Assembly: GCA_963969595.1 (NCBI GenBank)
Contig: OZ018415.1
Coordinates: 10,168,001-10,232,000, forward strand
Length of the DNA stretch: 64,000 nt
Origin: Neckera pumila
Lineage: Eukaryota > Streptophyta > Bryopsida > Hypnales > Neckeraceae
Reading direction: 5' to 3'
Made by a program: the position numbers and the translations under genes. How positions within the stretch are numbered: position 1 is the first letter of the stretch; each line of letters opens with the position of its first letter. Shown in pieces: positions 11,232 through 21,450 of this stretch. The notes below the pieces were generated by a model. It saw nothing but the letters and a program-made list of their open reading frames with translations. It searched no databases and was not told the origin of the DNA.

Positions 11232-12380
11232 CACCACAAAAAAATGGGGTATTTTAAGTAAGCTTTTAAGTATAGTCCTGGACGTAAGATTCTAAGTAAT
11301 GATCTTTAACCCCTAAAGGTTTTTGACTATGTTTTCACCAAAACGGCTCCAAAACTATCATTTCTAATACAAGTACTAAATTTTAGAAAAAGGAACATTT
11401 TTGAACACAAGTAATTGTAAGATCTTGTAGTACACTGGTTTGAGAAGATGTGGAAAAAATTTCAGAATTTTCCACCATGTAGATTGCAAGATAATAACGT
11501 TTGAATTGACAAAAGTCCTTTTTTAGGCGCTGCAAAAATCCGGGCAGCTGCCCTTCACAAGGTCACATTTGTATGAAAAAATGTCCAAAGTGGTGGTTAA
11601 TCTTTGGATTCATTCTTCAAGTCAAGTTGGATACACGCTTGAAAATTTTCAGATCATTTGGATTTGTACAACATATAGGAAAAAAATAGTAAGTAGGAAG
11701 AGGTAGAGAATGACTAAATATACTAAATTGTCAAGAATTTAATTATGGAATTGAGAAAAGCCAATTCCAATGGTTGTAATGTTTTAATAAACAATATACA
11801 CCCAATGTTTTTTGTTTTATCCGAAAATATTGAAAATTGAATTAGAAAAAGGACTTCAAAGTTTATTTTAGAGTACAAATTCCATAACTACCCTCCAACT
11901 AAGAATCCTTATAACTTTTGACTCGTTAATCCAAATGGAATGTTCAAAGCAATCCAAGTATATATAAATCTATTAAACCAATGTCAAATTTTAATTTTTC
12001 AAAAGAGTGTTTTTTAAAGAATTTTCTGAGCTGCCTGGGCTGCCTGCTGAACGCGGAAAATTACATGTCATGCAATAACTTTTTACCCATAAAGTCAAAA
12101 TTCATAAAAATTGTTGGGCCTTGAAGCTACTCTTTGGGCACATCTTATGTGAAAATTTCAAAGAAAAAATTAAAATTTCCATATGTAGTGAGCTACCCAA
12201 AATTGCTATGTTCCCAAAAAATGGTGTTTGGTCCTTCAGGGGTTAAGGCAATTTTGAGCAAATTTTACTAGTATTAATAGTAAAATTGTGCTGAAAATTG
12301 TCTTAAAGATCATTACTTAAAATCTTATGTCTAGGCCTATACTTAAAAACTCACTTAAAACACCCCATTCCCTTGTAGTG
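11232..12380. mobile_element. CACTA-type non-autonomous element with ATG target duplication
   Basis: The left terminus is CACCACAAAAAAATGGGGT. The right terminus reads CACTACAAGGGAATGGGGT on the other strand. The 3-bp ATG is duplicated exactly on each side (11229-11231 and 12381-12383). A CAC terminus with a 3-bp target duplication is diagnostic of CACTA (En/Spm) elements. Subterminal inverted blocks (ATTTTAAGTAAG, AGTATAG, TAAGATT) continue inward. It split the copia RT frame and later received a 933-bp TTAA element, so about 215 bp is its own. Confidence 0.85.
11310..12242 (-). mobile_element. TTAA-flanked piggyBac-like element, copy 2 (nested)
   Basis: 933 bp, the same length as copy 1 but inverted. 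Termini are CCCCTAAAGG and the complement CCCCTGAAGG, with TTAA at 11306-11309 and 12243-12246. It lies inside the CACTA-type element, which lies inside copia pol, giving a clear three-layer order of insertion. No open frame of meaningful length. Confidence 0.75.
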
Positions 12381-13338
12381 ATGACTGGCAAATCCAAAGC
12401 TATCATGCACTTCTTTATATGGATACTGCTTGTCAATTTGATCATCTATTATGGATGAAATATCATGAAGGTAAACTGTAGAATTAGCCAAAATCACACA
12501 GGGTGTTGAATCAAGCATTTTGTATTTCTGAAGCTTGGATTCAATGTAGAGGGCTTGATGAATGTGAACTTGCCTTTCTTGACAATTACAAAGTATGTGA
12601 ATGCCAATGTAACTTTGGGATCATCAATCATTACTTTAAAAATCCCGTTCATTTATATTAAAATTGTTTATACACGTTTGGGTGATTTAGAACAAATCAA
12701 ACCATTGTCAACAAAAATGGCCAATAGAATAGGAGATGGTTTGCTTGAAAAGTATAGACATTTGTCATCAAGACAAGTTTGTAAAGATTCTCCGATTAGA
12801 AAAAAGTCAAAGCATTTATTCCAAACTCTGCTTGCCTATTGTAAGCCGTATATCGATTTCAGCAAGCAATAAACCCATATAGGTTGATTTTTGTCATTGA
12901 ATCCTTGAGATTGCAACATATAAATCTCCTCCATTGACCTACCATACAAAAATGTTGTAGTAATATCAAATTGCTTGATGTCATAGTCTTCAAAAGCAGC
13001 AACTGCTAGTAACGTGCAATGGTGTCATAGCACACAACTGGAAAAAAAAGTTTTAGAAAAATCTAAACCAAGTTTTTGAAAGCATCCCTTTGCTGCAAGG
13101 CATGCCTTGAACCGTTTTAGAGAACCGTCTGGCTTGGATTAATCGAGAAAACTTGCTTACATTTTATAGCTTTTCTTCTTGTTGGTACAAGTTGTAAAAT
13201 CCATTATTGACCCGCTTACAATAAAATCTACCAAATACAAAGTGGAAGTAACAGTGAAATGTAAGATGTGCCAGTGTATTGTAAAGTTTACCAATTTGGA
13301 TAGCACTTGTGGTGGTGGTGGTGTGGTGGTGGCGGGGG

Positions 13339-13627
13339 CATTAGATGACATTGGAGGGCATTGGAGGGCCATTTCAAGCCCGTTCCCATATCTAGCCAGA
13401 TTGTGTGAACAGCCAGTACGGGTTGTCCAAAAAAAATTTTAAGAAAAAAAAAGAGTTCCCCAAATATCATTTTAAGCAAATTTTTATTTTTATTTTTATT
13501 TTTTCGAAAACGATGTGGCACGGTTTTGGGCTTTTGGCTACATCAACGAACAATTATCCTGCGTTCCCGCAGTCTGGAAATGCAGGATAACTCGAAGTCT
13601 CTTAGAGGTCTCAAATGTCATCTAATG
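13339..13627. mobile_element. CATTAGATGA-terminus MITE, copy 1
   Basis: Termini CATTAGATGACATTGGAGG and the complement of CAAATGTCATCTAATG. Internal landmarks shared with copies at 25981 and 33046 are a GTTCCCGCA / TGCGTTCCC pair, an A/T-rich core and CAAGCCCGTTC. About 289 bp, no coding region. I could not identify a target duplication, so the superfamily is open. Confidence 0.7.
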
Positions 13628-14799
13628 GTGATTGCAAGAAAGACTGGTCCTATTTCCCATCACATTGAGGGTACTTCTTTTGTCATCCGCTATAAATTTT
13701 GAAGCAAAAGTCCAATGAACATGACATGTTTATTAGAGATGTCAAACTTTATGGTAACCAGATCCTTTATTTCTCAAAATGAAAAAAAAATCATTTCATA
13801 TTTAAAAATCATTTTTGTTAATTTGTAAGGTTTAGGGATTTTACTACGTTAGGAATCTCCAAATTTAATGACCTGGAGCTAAAATTTCCATGGTCTATTT
13901 GCATAGTAGGAAATTGAAGATATCTTATTTTGTGTCAACCATATGTATGCAAACAGCACTCCTATTGTTTGCAATTTTTGAAAAATGAAGGTGGTTTTAA
14001 GATCAACCTTTTGGTGAAATCTCATTACTATGAACTCTTTCCAAATGGGTAATTATTAGTTTCTTTTAAAATTGCTTTTCCTAATTTTTCCTAATTAAAA
14101 TGTAAAACTACAGTGTAAGTATCTATTTTCATGAGATTTTGCAATTTTCTAATTTTCCTACTTAGAGAATTTTTCTAAACTTTTCTTCCTTGAGTACCTT
14201 CTTCTTAAAGATGTATACATTAAGCATATTTTTTATATTTTTTAAAAATTATTTTTCTAATTATAAGTACTTCCAAAAGAAAAAATGAGTACTGTGCAAA
14301 ACGCTATGCTTTTTGAACGGTCTATCCTGCAATGATCCTTGGGGAGAATTTATGAAAATACCTACAAAGAACCCCCCCAATAATCTTCTTTATAGAAAAT
14401 TCTAAACAACTCCGTTGATAAAATGAAAAAAATTCCTCTAAAGAAATCCAATGGTTTCTTTTTGTTTAAGAATTCTTTGAAGATCAATTCCACATAGGCA
14501 TTACAACACCAACATAAGAACTGCCAAAAACAAGCAAACAAAACTACAAAATCTCCAAATCAATCATAGGGAATTTCAAACAAGTTTGCTGTAAAAGAAC
14601 CATCAAAATAATTTTTATTCACTTCCTTACAATGTATAATTGACACTTCTTAATTCTTTTGTAAATCAACTTATAGATTATAAAAAGACCATCCCATCCA
14701 AATTTTAGCTCCAAATTCCTAAAAGTGGATTTTCAATAGTATTCTAAACCCCTAAAACCACATTATTTTGTGATATTCTTAAATTCCTACCAAATTAAC
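13628..14799. other. Intergenic, nothing recognised
   Basis: AT-rich spacer. No gene or repeat family was identified. Confidence 0.5.
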
Positions 14800-14803
14800 T
14801 TAA

Positions 14804-15754
14804 CCCCTAAAAGACCGGCATGCGTTTTTTGGTTATATAGAAATTTAGGGCAGGTACGTGTGACTAGAGATTTCTATATTTTAGGCTGAAATTTTAATAG
14901 ATGGTGAGTGCAAGGAGAATCTTTTGTATGCACTAAATTTCATGACATTAGGAATTGTGAGTCAAAAGTTATGGCCTAATATGTTACTTATTTTTGTAAC
15001 TGGGCATTTTGGGCAGATAAAAAAAAAATCACTTTTTTCAAAAACAAAAATTTTTAATTGGTTTCTAGAGTTATATACATGTAAAAAGCTTTGAATCATC
15101 CATTATGATTAATGAGTCAAAAGCTATGAAGATTTTTAATTTACGAGCAGTTACTCAGGGCAGTTATAGATTATCGACTCTAAAATAAACTTTGAAGTCC
15201 TTTATCTTACTCAATTTTCAATATTTTTTGAAAAAAATAAAACCATAGAATGTAGAATGTTTATTACAGCATTGCAACCATTGGGATTGGCATTTTGCAA
15301 TGCCATAATTAAATTCTTGACAATTTAGTATTTTTGAATCATTCTCTACTACTATAGTACTATCTACTTACTATTTTATTCCTATATGTTGGACAACTCA
15401 AAATGAAATAAAAATTTTCAAGTATGTATCCAACTTTTTTAGAAAAAAGAATTCAAAGAAGCGCCATCATTTTGGACATTTTTTCATCGAAAAGTGAGCT
15501 TGTGAAGTGCAGCTGCCATATTTTTTGCAGGGCCAAAAAAATAATTTTGACTAGTGAATTTGAATGCTTATATCTTGCAATCTCCGCAATGAAAATTTCT
15601 AAAATTTTTACCACATATTCTCAACTCATCATACTACAAGATCCTATGGTTACATGTGTCAAAAAAAAGGATTTTTTCAAAAATTGGGTACTTGTACTAA
15701 AAATGATAGTTTTTGATCATTTTTGATGAAAATATAGTTATGGAACTTTAGGGG
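14804..15754 (+). mobile_element. TTAA-flanked piggyBac-like element, copy 3
   Basis: 951 bp, same orientation as copy 1, termini CCCCTAAAAGACC and the complement CCCCTAAAGTTCC, TTAA at 14800-14803 and 15755-15758. The middle matches copy 1 closely (for example AAAATAAACTTTGAAGTCC and ATTGGGATTGGCATTTT). The 100-codon frame inside shows no transposase features. Confidence 0.75.
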
Positions 15755-15999
15755 TTAAGAACACAATAGATTTTTAAATAAAATGAAAGTGGATTTATCC
15801 ACACAAATATGAATTTCAACTACAATCGGTCATTGCTCTCAAACTTATACTTGAAAATCAGTCGTATGAAGGATAATACTATATTAAATTTTTTTTGCGG
15901 CAATCACCCAATAAGTGTAGTGATCATTACTAAAATGATAAAGATAATACTTTGGAATTCAATTGATCAAATTTGACCAATTTCATCTAAGGTGTTTAA

Positions 16000-16350
16000 C
16001 CCCTAAAGGACCAAAGCCTTTTCTTTGCCAAAAAACACTCAAAATTGTCATTTCTATAGCAAAGAGTAAAAGAATTTGAATTTTTTTTTGGCACACAAAA
16101 ATTTAGGATCTTATACCTAACTAATATGAAAATGTGTGGAAAAAATTTCAGAAACTTTGACCACACAAATTGCAAGATATCTGTGTTTAAAGTGGAAAAA
16201 CCAGTTTTTCAACACATTGCAAGATTAGACTATTTGACTTTGAACCTTTTTAACATTAATTTTTGCACTTCAGAGTTTGAGCTTTAAATCTTTATAGTGG
16301 AGAATTGAGTTGAGAATCTAGGAGAAAAGAAATTCAAAAAAACTTACGTA
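16000..16350 (-). mobile_element. TTAA-flanked piggyBac-like element, copy 4 (truncated)
   Basis: Starts CCCCTAAAGGACC after TTAA at 15996-15999 and matches the end of copy 5 read on the other strand (CTTTGAAC, TTTTGCACT and GTGGAGAATT blocks) for about 350 bp. The other terminus is missing. It lies only 240 bp from copy 3 and belongs to the same subfamily as copy 5. Confidence 0.65.
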
Positions 16351-16680
16351 TGAAGGACCTCCTTGGAGCACTGAGTTTTCATCCACATTTGAGGAGTGTC
16401 ACACTCCTCTAGCGTGCAAGGGTGGCCATGCTACAATCATATGTGGATAATACTGCCAAGACCATGTAACAAATTGAATCTCAAGAGAAGATTGTGAAGG
16501 ACCTGTAGCACTTATCACCCGCATTTGAACAGTATGAGACCCCTGGCGTTGCTGGAAGGGTGGCCATGCTCTGTCTGCCTGATGCAGCAATAGTACAGTA
16601 CAGTACAGTACAATCATGTGTGGATAAATATAGAAAAGACCAAGCTTTTTTGCGGGCATTGTAACAGCGCTAAGCCAGCC
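16343..16680. repeat. Tandem duplication, about 145-170 bp unit, with palindrome and TACAG microsatellite
   Basis: Two diverged units share GAAGGACC, CATTTGA, GGGTGGCCATGCT, CAATCAT, TGTGGATAA, AAGACCA and TGTAAC in the same order. The first unit contains a perfect 19-bp palindrome (GAGGAGTGTCACACTCCTC, 16391-16409). The second contains a short AGTAC/CAGTA microsatellite near 16593-16612. Open frames crossing it repeat the same residues and are not taken as genes. Confidence 0.65.
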
Positions 16681-17519
16681 TCTGGCATGCAAAATAAACT
16701 ACTATAGCTAAAGGAAAGGCTACGGTCGGCAGGCGAAGGCTTTCCTTTGTATTTTAGCAGACGGATCATGAGAAAACTTGCTAAGCAGACTACTTTTTTT
16801 AATTCACACAAATATGCAAAGACCACTTGAAGCAGACGGAATACAATACAGGTATGATATTCCTCATCCACTTTCAAATCCTTTCAAAAATTTGCAATTC
16901 AGTCCACGTGATCAGAAAAAAAAGCCAACAAAAATTGAAGTGCTATTTTTTTAAGACTTATTGATTGTTGTTGCTTGATCTTCATCCACTTTTGAATCCC
17001 CGTCTACACAGTCGCACTTGGCCTTCACTGCCAGCCACCGCAAAACGCTGCAGCACATCCGGACTAGCAAAGCTACCTAACGACCTCCTTGTCGACTATC
17101 CTTGGCTCCGTCTCTCCTCATTCTCCATTTAGTAAAACTCGTTCCACTTGTCTTCACAAAATTGATCAATACGCTACTATTCATTGCAAACCACAAACAG
17201 AATAGTAGTACATCGGATTCAAATTGACCAGTCACATGGATTTATATTCAAATATGCAATATGGACCTCTAGCTATTTTCAAATTTAGGTGCTGAACGCC
17301 TTGAATATAAATTATACGGAGTACTGAGAATTCCAATTCTGACAAAAAACATATCTAACACTTATTATAGAAACTACATCCGCCTCCAATCCAGTGAGCG
17401 CGTATATTTGTTTGAGTGGAGTTGGAACCGATTTGTACAGTATTAAAGTTTTCCAAACCAAAACACATTATATATGTCGAGAGGTCTGCATAATCACCAT
17501 GTGTACCAATTAGTGTTGA
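16681..17519. other. Intergenic with a GC-richer patch
   Basis: Bases 16980-17120 are richer in GC and less repetitive than their surroundings and could hide an exon or regulatory patch. No splice-consistent gene could be built. The rest holds nothing I recognise. Confidence 0.3.
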
Positions 17520-17524
17520 TTGAG

Positions 17525-17612
17525 TTTTTTTTGTTTCTTTGTTTGTTTGAAACACATGGACAATTTCCATTGAGAAGGGAAACAGTACATCGAACCTAAG
17601 GGGAAAACCCCC
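17525..17612 (-). mobile_element. Retroposon 3' tail, relative of the 49-kb insertion
   Basis: On the minus strand it reads TTTTCGCCGGGGGTTTTCC, then TGGAAATTGTCC, then TTTCAAACAAAC and an A-rich end. The same order (TTTTCGCCAGGG, GGAATAAACTCC, TTTCAAAAAAA) occurs in the 73-bp insertion at 48968-49040, which has a clear target duplication. It probably belongs to the same LINE or SINE tail family. I cannot place its target duplication. Confidence 0.4.
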
Positions 17613-17928
17613 GGCGAAAATCTTTACATTTTCTAAAACATTTTCAGCAATATTTGAGTTTCCAATGCTCAACAACATATTTCCATCATGATTACTTTCG
17701 GGCCACAACACATGCGGCCAACAGACTATTTGTTGGTGTTAGTGGCCATTCATTCAAGACAAAGTAAATTCATTGCAGGTTTGTGACAAGGATTATTTCA
17801 ATGTGTTCTTGACCATTGAGCTAAAGGAGATGCATCCAGAACTTTTGTAGATAGGTGTTTCTTCTATTGTTCTTAGTCTTTTAGTATGTGTTTTTGACGT
17901 TTTTGACTGGCTGTATGTGTATTTGTGT

Positions 17929-19360
17929 GCCAATTTGGAAGTTTTGTCTTGTAAATAGCCAAATTGGAGTCCTTTTCCAGTGAAGATTGATTAATTGAGT
18001 GGGTCCTAGTTGGTTTAATAATGGCCAGTTGGTTGGGGCTTTTGTCCAAGTTGGTATGATTGAGTTCGAGGGGGTCTTATTCCGAATTGGTTTTGCCAGT
18101 GAGTTGTGGATGAATGTGGATGCCGAGTTGGATGTTTTGTTTTTGTTCCTATTTGGTTGTGTGTGGCGGTTCCAAGTTGGGGTCTGAGCTGTTAGGTTGG
18201 TTATCTCCGAGTTGGTAACTGCCAGTTTTGGAATTCCTATTTGGTTGTCGATTTTGTGGTCATTTCTACCCACTGTCGAGAGCGAGTCCAGTGTGTGTCC
18301 CAGCCAAATCGTGCTGTGTAATTTCTGTGTTTCTAGTTCTTTTGTGTGTGCTTTTATCTCTGTGAGTCCAAGTTGTTGTGTGTGTGTGGTTTATGTGTCT
18401 GTGTGTGTCTGAGTCCGAGTCGGATATGTTTGGTGATAGCGGTGTGATGTGAGTGAGTGCTAATTGGAAATTTGTCGTGTAAGGATTGGACATGGAGATC
18501 TTTGTTTGAATGCAGGAAGTTGAAGAGATAATCCAATTGGTGGAAGTTGAGTTTATTGAAGTGGTGATTTTAATTCAGTGAAGAAAGATTCCTATTTGGT
18601 GGAAGTGAGTACCAGTGCGAGTGGATGTTGAAGCAATTGGAAGTTAAATTGAAGCTTAAGTTAGTGGTGTGAAGTTATGGAGTTAAGCCCAAATTGGAAA
18701 TTAGAAGATAGGGCTGAGAGCTGGAGTTTGTAGCAGAAACTTGAGCAGTGTGAGATTTTATTTAGCTGTGGAGCTTTTATGTTGTATCAACGGTGATTTG
18801 TCACCAAGTTGGTTAAATACAAATCGGAAATATTATGTCAAAATGTGGTGCTGTGATGGATATGTTAAGTGAGAAGTGATTGATTGTGTTTTTATTGATT
18901 CCAGTTGGTGGAGTTCCAATTTGGTTGAGTCAGAGTGGGTGCTGTGAAAGTAAGTTAAATTCCAAATCGGAGATGTGAAGCTTAAACCTTGTCTGTCTGG
19001 CTTTCCGATTTGGTTATGCATTGTCATGTGTCATGTGTTTGAATGAAGCCTTTTAACGAGGAGGAGTGACTGAGAATCCAAGTTGGCGATGGAAAATTCT
19101 ATTTGAAAAGTGAATAGTTCCAACTTGGAATAAGAAATGTCAATTTTGTAGAAATTGAAATTATATAAAAATGAAGTGTGACATGACAAGGGAGTAAGCA
19201 AAATTAGTAGGTGGAGTTAAAAATCCAATTCGGAGGCTGAGGAGCCAGGCGCAGTGAGCAGCTGGAAGAGCCGAGTTGGAAGATGGATAGCCCGATTTGG
19301 TGGTGGTCCCTGTGCCAGTGCGGAACCGAGTTGGTGGAAAGAATTTAAAGACCGACTTGG
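17929..19360. repeat. Array of about 30 degenerate CCRANTTGG sites
   Basis: A 1.4-kb tract, G/T-rich on the plus strand, is dotted every 15-110 bp with 9-bp near-palindromes such as CCAAATTGG, CCGAATTGG, CCAAGTTGG, CCGATTTGG, CCAAATCGG, CCAATTCGG, CCAACTTGG and CCTATTTGG. I counted about 30 (for example 17930, 17958, 18045, 18081, 18122, 18171, 18207, 18533, 18687, 18803, 18916, 19004, 19078, 19112, 19223, 19271, 19291, 19325, 19351). The sequence between sites is unrelated, so it is not a simple tandem repeat. It ends about 660 bp upstream of the Cys-rich protein gene. The function is unknown. Confidence 0.65.
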
Positions 19361-20019
19361 CATTTGGGAGATTGGCTTAACCTCTTTGGGTGTTAAAAAA
19401 ATTAATAAAAAATTAAATTATCAAAATTTAAATTGAAAGGAAACTATATATATATATATGTTAAATTATGGATAGTTGGGTCTATTTTCTTCCTTGCTTG
19501 GTGTTTGTAGTGTCCTATTAGGCTTTAATTGACTAATTAGAAACGAGCCTATTAGACAGACCTCCCTGGATCGAACATAAACTATAAGTTGGGTAAATTC
19601 CTAGTTGGGTTCCAACGCATCTACAACTTTCTTATGTACAATTGTAATCATCTCGTCACATGCAACTCGTACTGACCCAGCTAATGACGATAAATTCCAT
19701 TGGCACAATTGAAAAGAAGCCTAACATAACGCCCACTAAAATTTTAAAATGACTGCAATTATTAGCAAGCTCTGACATGCGTTGAATTTCATTTCTATTA
19801 TGGTGCACCGAGGAGTCCCATGGCATTTGGTTGCTAAAAATGAAGTAATGTAAGTTACGTAACATGCAAGGGTACTAGGGTAGAGAATTTTGAAAGTCAA
19901 AGACGGTAAAAATTCTTTATGTATAAGGAAGTCAGAGCTTGATCAATATTCAGTCAGTTCCACACAGCATTTGTTCACATTTTGTATCCAGTGTCACTCT
20001 GCGCACCTGTTGCGTAGTC
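19361..20019. promoter_or_regulatory. Upstream region of the Cys-rich protein gene
   Basis: Contains an (AT)n run at about 19447-19460 and a TATA-like stretch (TTTATGTATAA) near 19914-19926, roughly 100 bp before the start codon at 20020. The core promoter position is inferred from spacing only. Confidence 0.25.
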
Positions 20020-21450
20020 ATGGGGAAGCTTGCCATCATGTCGGTTGCTGCACTGGTGATGTTGCTCTTTGCAGGTATTGGCCGTATTCGTAGCACTTGT
20101 CAATGCTTCAGTTAGCTAGCAGTAGTAATCAGCAACAGATAGAGTTATTTTAGTTAGGTCTACTATATTGTTCAGAGACTCTGTTATAATTTCATAACAA
20201 AATGATACAGGTGGATTGCATTGTCATATTTCCAATTGGGATTCCCAGGCTACACAAACTTAAGCAAAGTTGTATTGCTAATAGATCTTGTCATTTGATT
20301 GTAGTCCAAGAATTCATTTGCTAATGATAATGCTTGTGAATATATTGCAGGTGCTGCATAGGCGTGGACTTGTGCTCCCGGGTACAAGGACTGCGATGGA
20401 AATTGGCCCTTCAATGCCTGTGAAGTAAACATCAACACCGACATTAACAACTGCAGCAACTGTGGGTACAAGTGTGGATCCCATTGTGGCGCCAACGTTG
20501 TTCCCGCCTGCAAGTTGGGCAAGTGCGAGTTTACTTGCAAGCCGCCATATCTGGACTGCAACTACAATTGGAAGAATGGCTGCAAAGTCGACGGCAGTAA
20601 AGACGTGGACAACTGCGGTGCTTGTGGGAACAAATGCATTGTGCCTGCAAATGCGTACGTAAAGTGTGCTGGTGGGAATTGCGAATACACTTGCAAGCCT
20701 GAGTATTACAAATGTGACAGTGATTGGAATAACGGTTGTGAACATTCTTGTCTCTCAGACATTTACAACTGCGGTGGTTGCGGAGTGAAGTGCGGCCATT
20801 ACTCGAACACTAAATCTTTTTGCTACGGCGGCAAGTGTGTGTATAAGTGCAAGCCTGGGTTTGCAAACTGTGACGGCGACTGGGAGAATGGGTGTGAGAG
20901 TAGCCCCGGTATTGATGTATACAACTGTAGAACGTGCGGCTACAAGTGCCCTACCCCCAAGTACCTCGGCGGTGAAGCCAAGTGCACGTAAGTTGATCAA
21001 ATTTCTCATTGTCATCGCCACCAACGGGAGTATTAGTTCAAATGCTATGTCTCACAATAGTAGCAAGTATTTTGACGTTTAAGTGCATAAAGCTCTAAGA
21101 CTTTGACCGGTATAGATCTGAGGTCATTTGACTTTTGAATATTGATAGAAAGTTTTGCAGCTCTATTTGTACTTGTATAAACGTTGCATGTCGTGTCGCT
21201 AAGTAGGATATTCAATGCTTGAACCTAATAAACTGTGCCTTCAAGCTTGACCCGTGTGAAATTGTTTAGACCGTTCTTACCTTATTTGAACACGAAACTG
21301 AATCCTGGTGTTTTTTTTGTTATGCAAGACAGTTATGGAATGTGTGAGAACCAATCTTGCAAGAAGGGATGGAGTTGGGAAAGGAAGAAAAGCTTCTGTG
21401 TGAGCGGCAGAGGCGGAAGAAAGAAGTGTGTCTTGTGGATGTGTTGGTAG
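20020..21450 (+). pseudogene. Secreted Cys-rich repeat protein, nonsense codon at signal-peptide junction
   Basis: Three exons fit by phase and consensus: 20020-20074, 20351-20987 (donor AC/GTAAGT) and 21333-21450 (acceptor ACAG). Exon 1 encodes a signal peptide (MGKLAIMSVAALVMLLFAG). Exon 2 encodes four repeats of about 52 residues with the pattern C-x6-CD-x-W-x2-NGC-x8-D-x2-NC-x2-CG-x-KC, then KC-x3-C. Exon 3 gives a short basic Cys tail ending WMCW. The product would be about 269 residues, extracellular and disulfide-bonded. The repeat resembles STIG1-type and bacterial NGCE...NCGxCG repeats; a role in the cell wall or defence is only a guess. A TAG (20359-20361) lies just after G-A-A and before A-W-T-C, where Ax A cleavage would occur; CAG to TAG is the simplest origin. 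A TAG acceptor joined to an upstream phase-0 donor (such as 20056) could bypass it but would shorten the signal peptide. Confidence 0.75.

Larger units (their letters stand above)
10432..13210 (-). pseudogene. Ty1/copia pol remnant (reverse transcriptase and RNase H), interrupted
   Basis: On the minus strand, 13210-12384 encodes the start of a copia reverse transcriptase with a frameshift: residues like RRKAIKCKQVF, then SLKRFKACLAAKG, TTTFLYG, KSIYGLQ and ILLAIFVDN, where the usual catalytic YVDD has become FVDN. The same gene resumes at 11231-11040 (TRLDIIFASS ... VKKILKYL, then a stop) and at 10780-10432 with RNase H (IWLRCLLQQIGHLQQQP, IIHCNNQACIRFA, KHVDLHFHYTCVLVED, IQLQYCP). The RT is cut exactly by the 11232-12380 element, and a further insertion or rearrangement separates 11040 from 10780. 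Stops, frameshifts and the lost catalytic residue mean it is inactive. No gag, integrase or LTR was recognised. Confidence 0.85.

Noticed and set aside
20314..21024. Antisense frames of 89-143 codons over the Cys-rich gene
   Set aside because: They are shadows of the Cys-rich exon; only the plus-strand frame has a signal peptide, splice sites and regular repeats.
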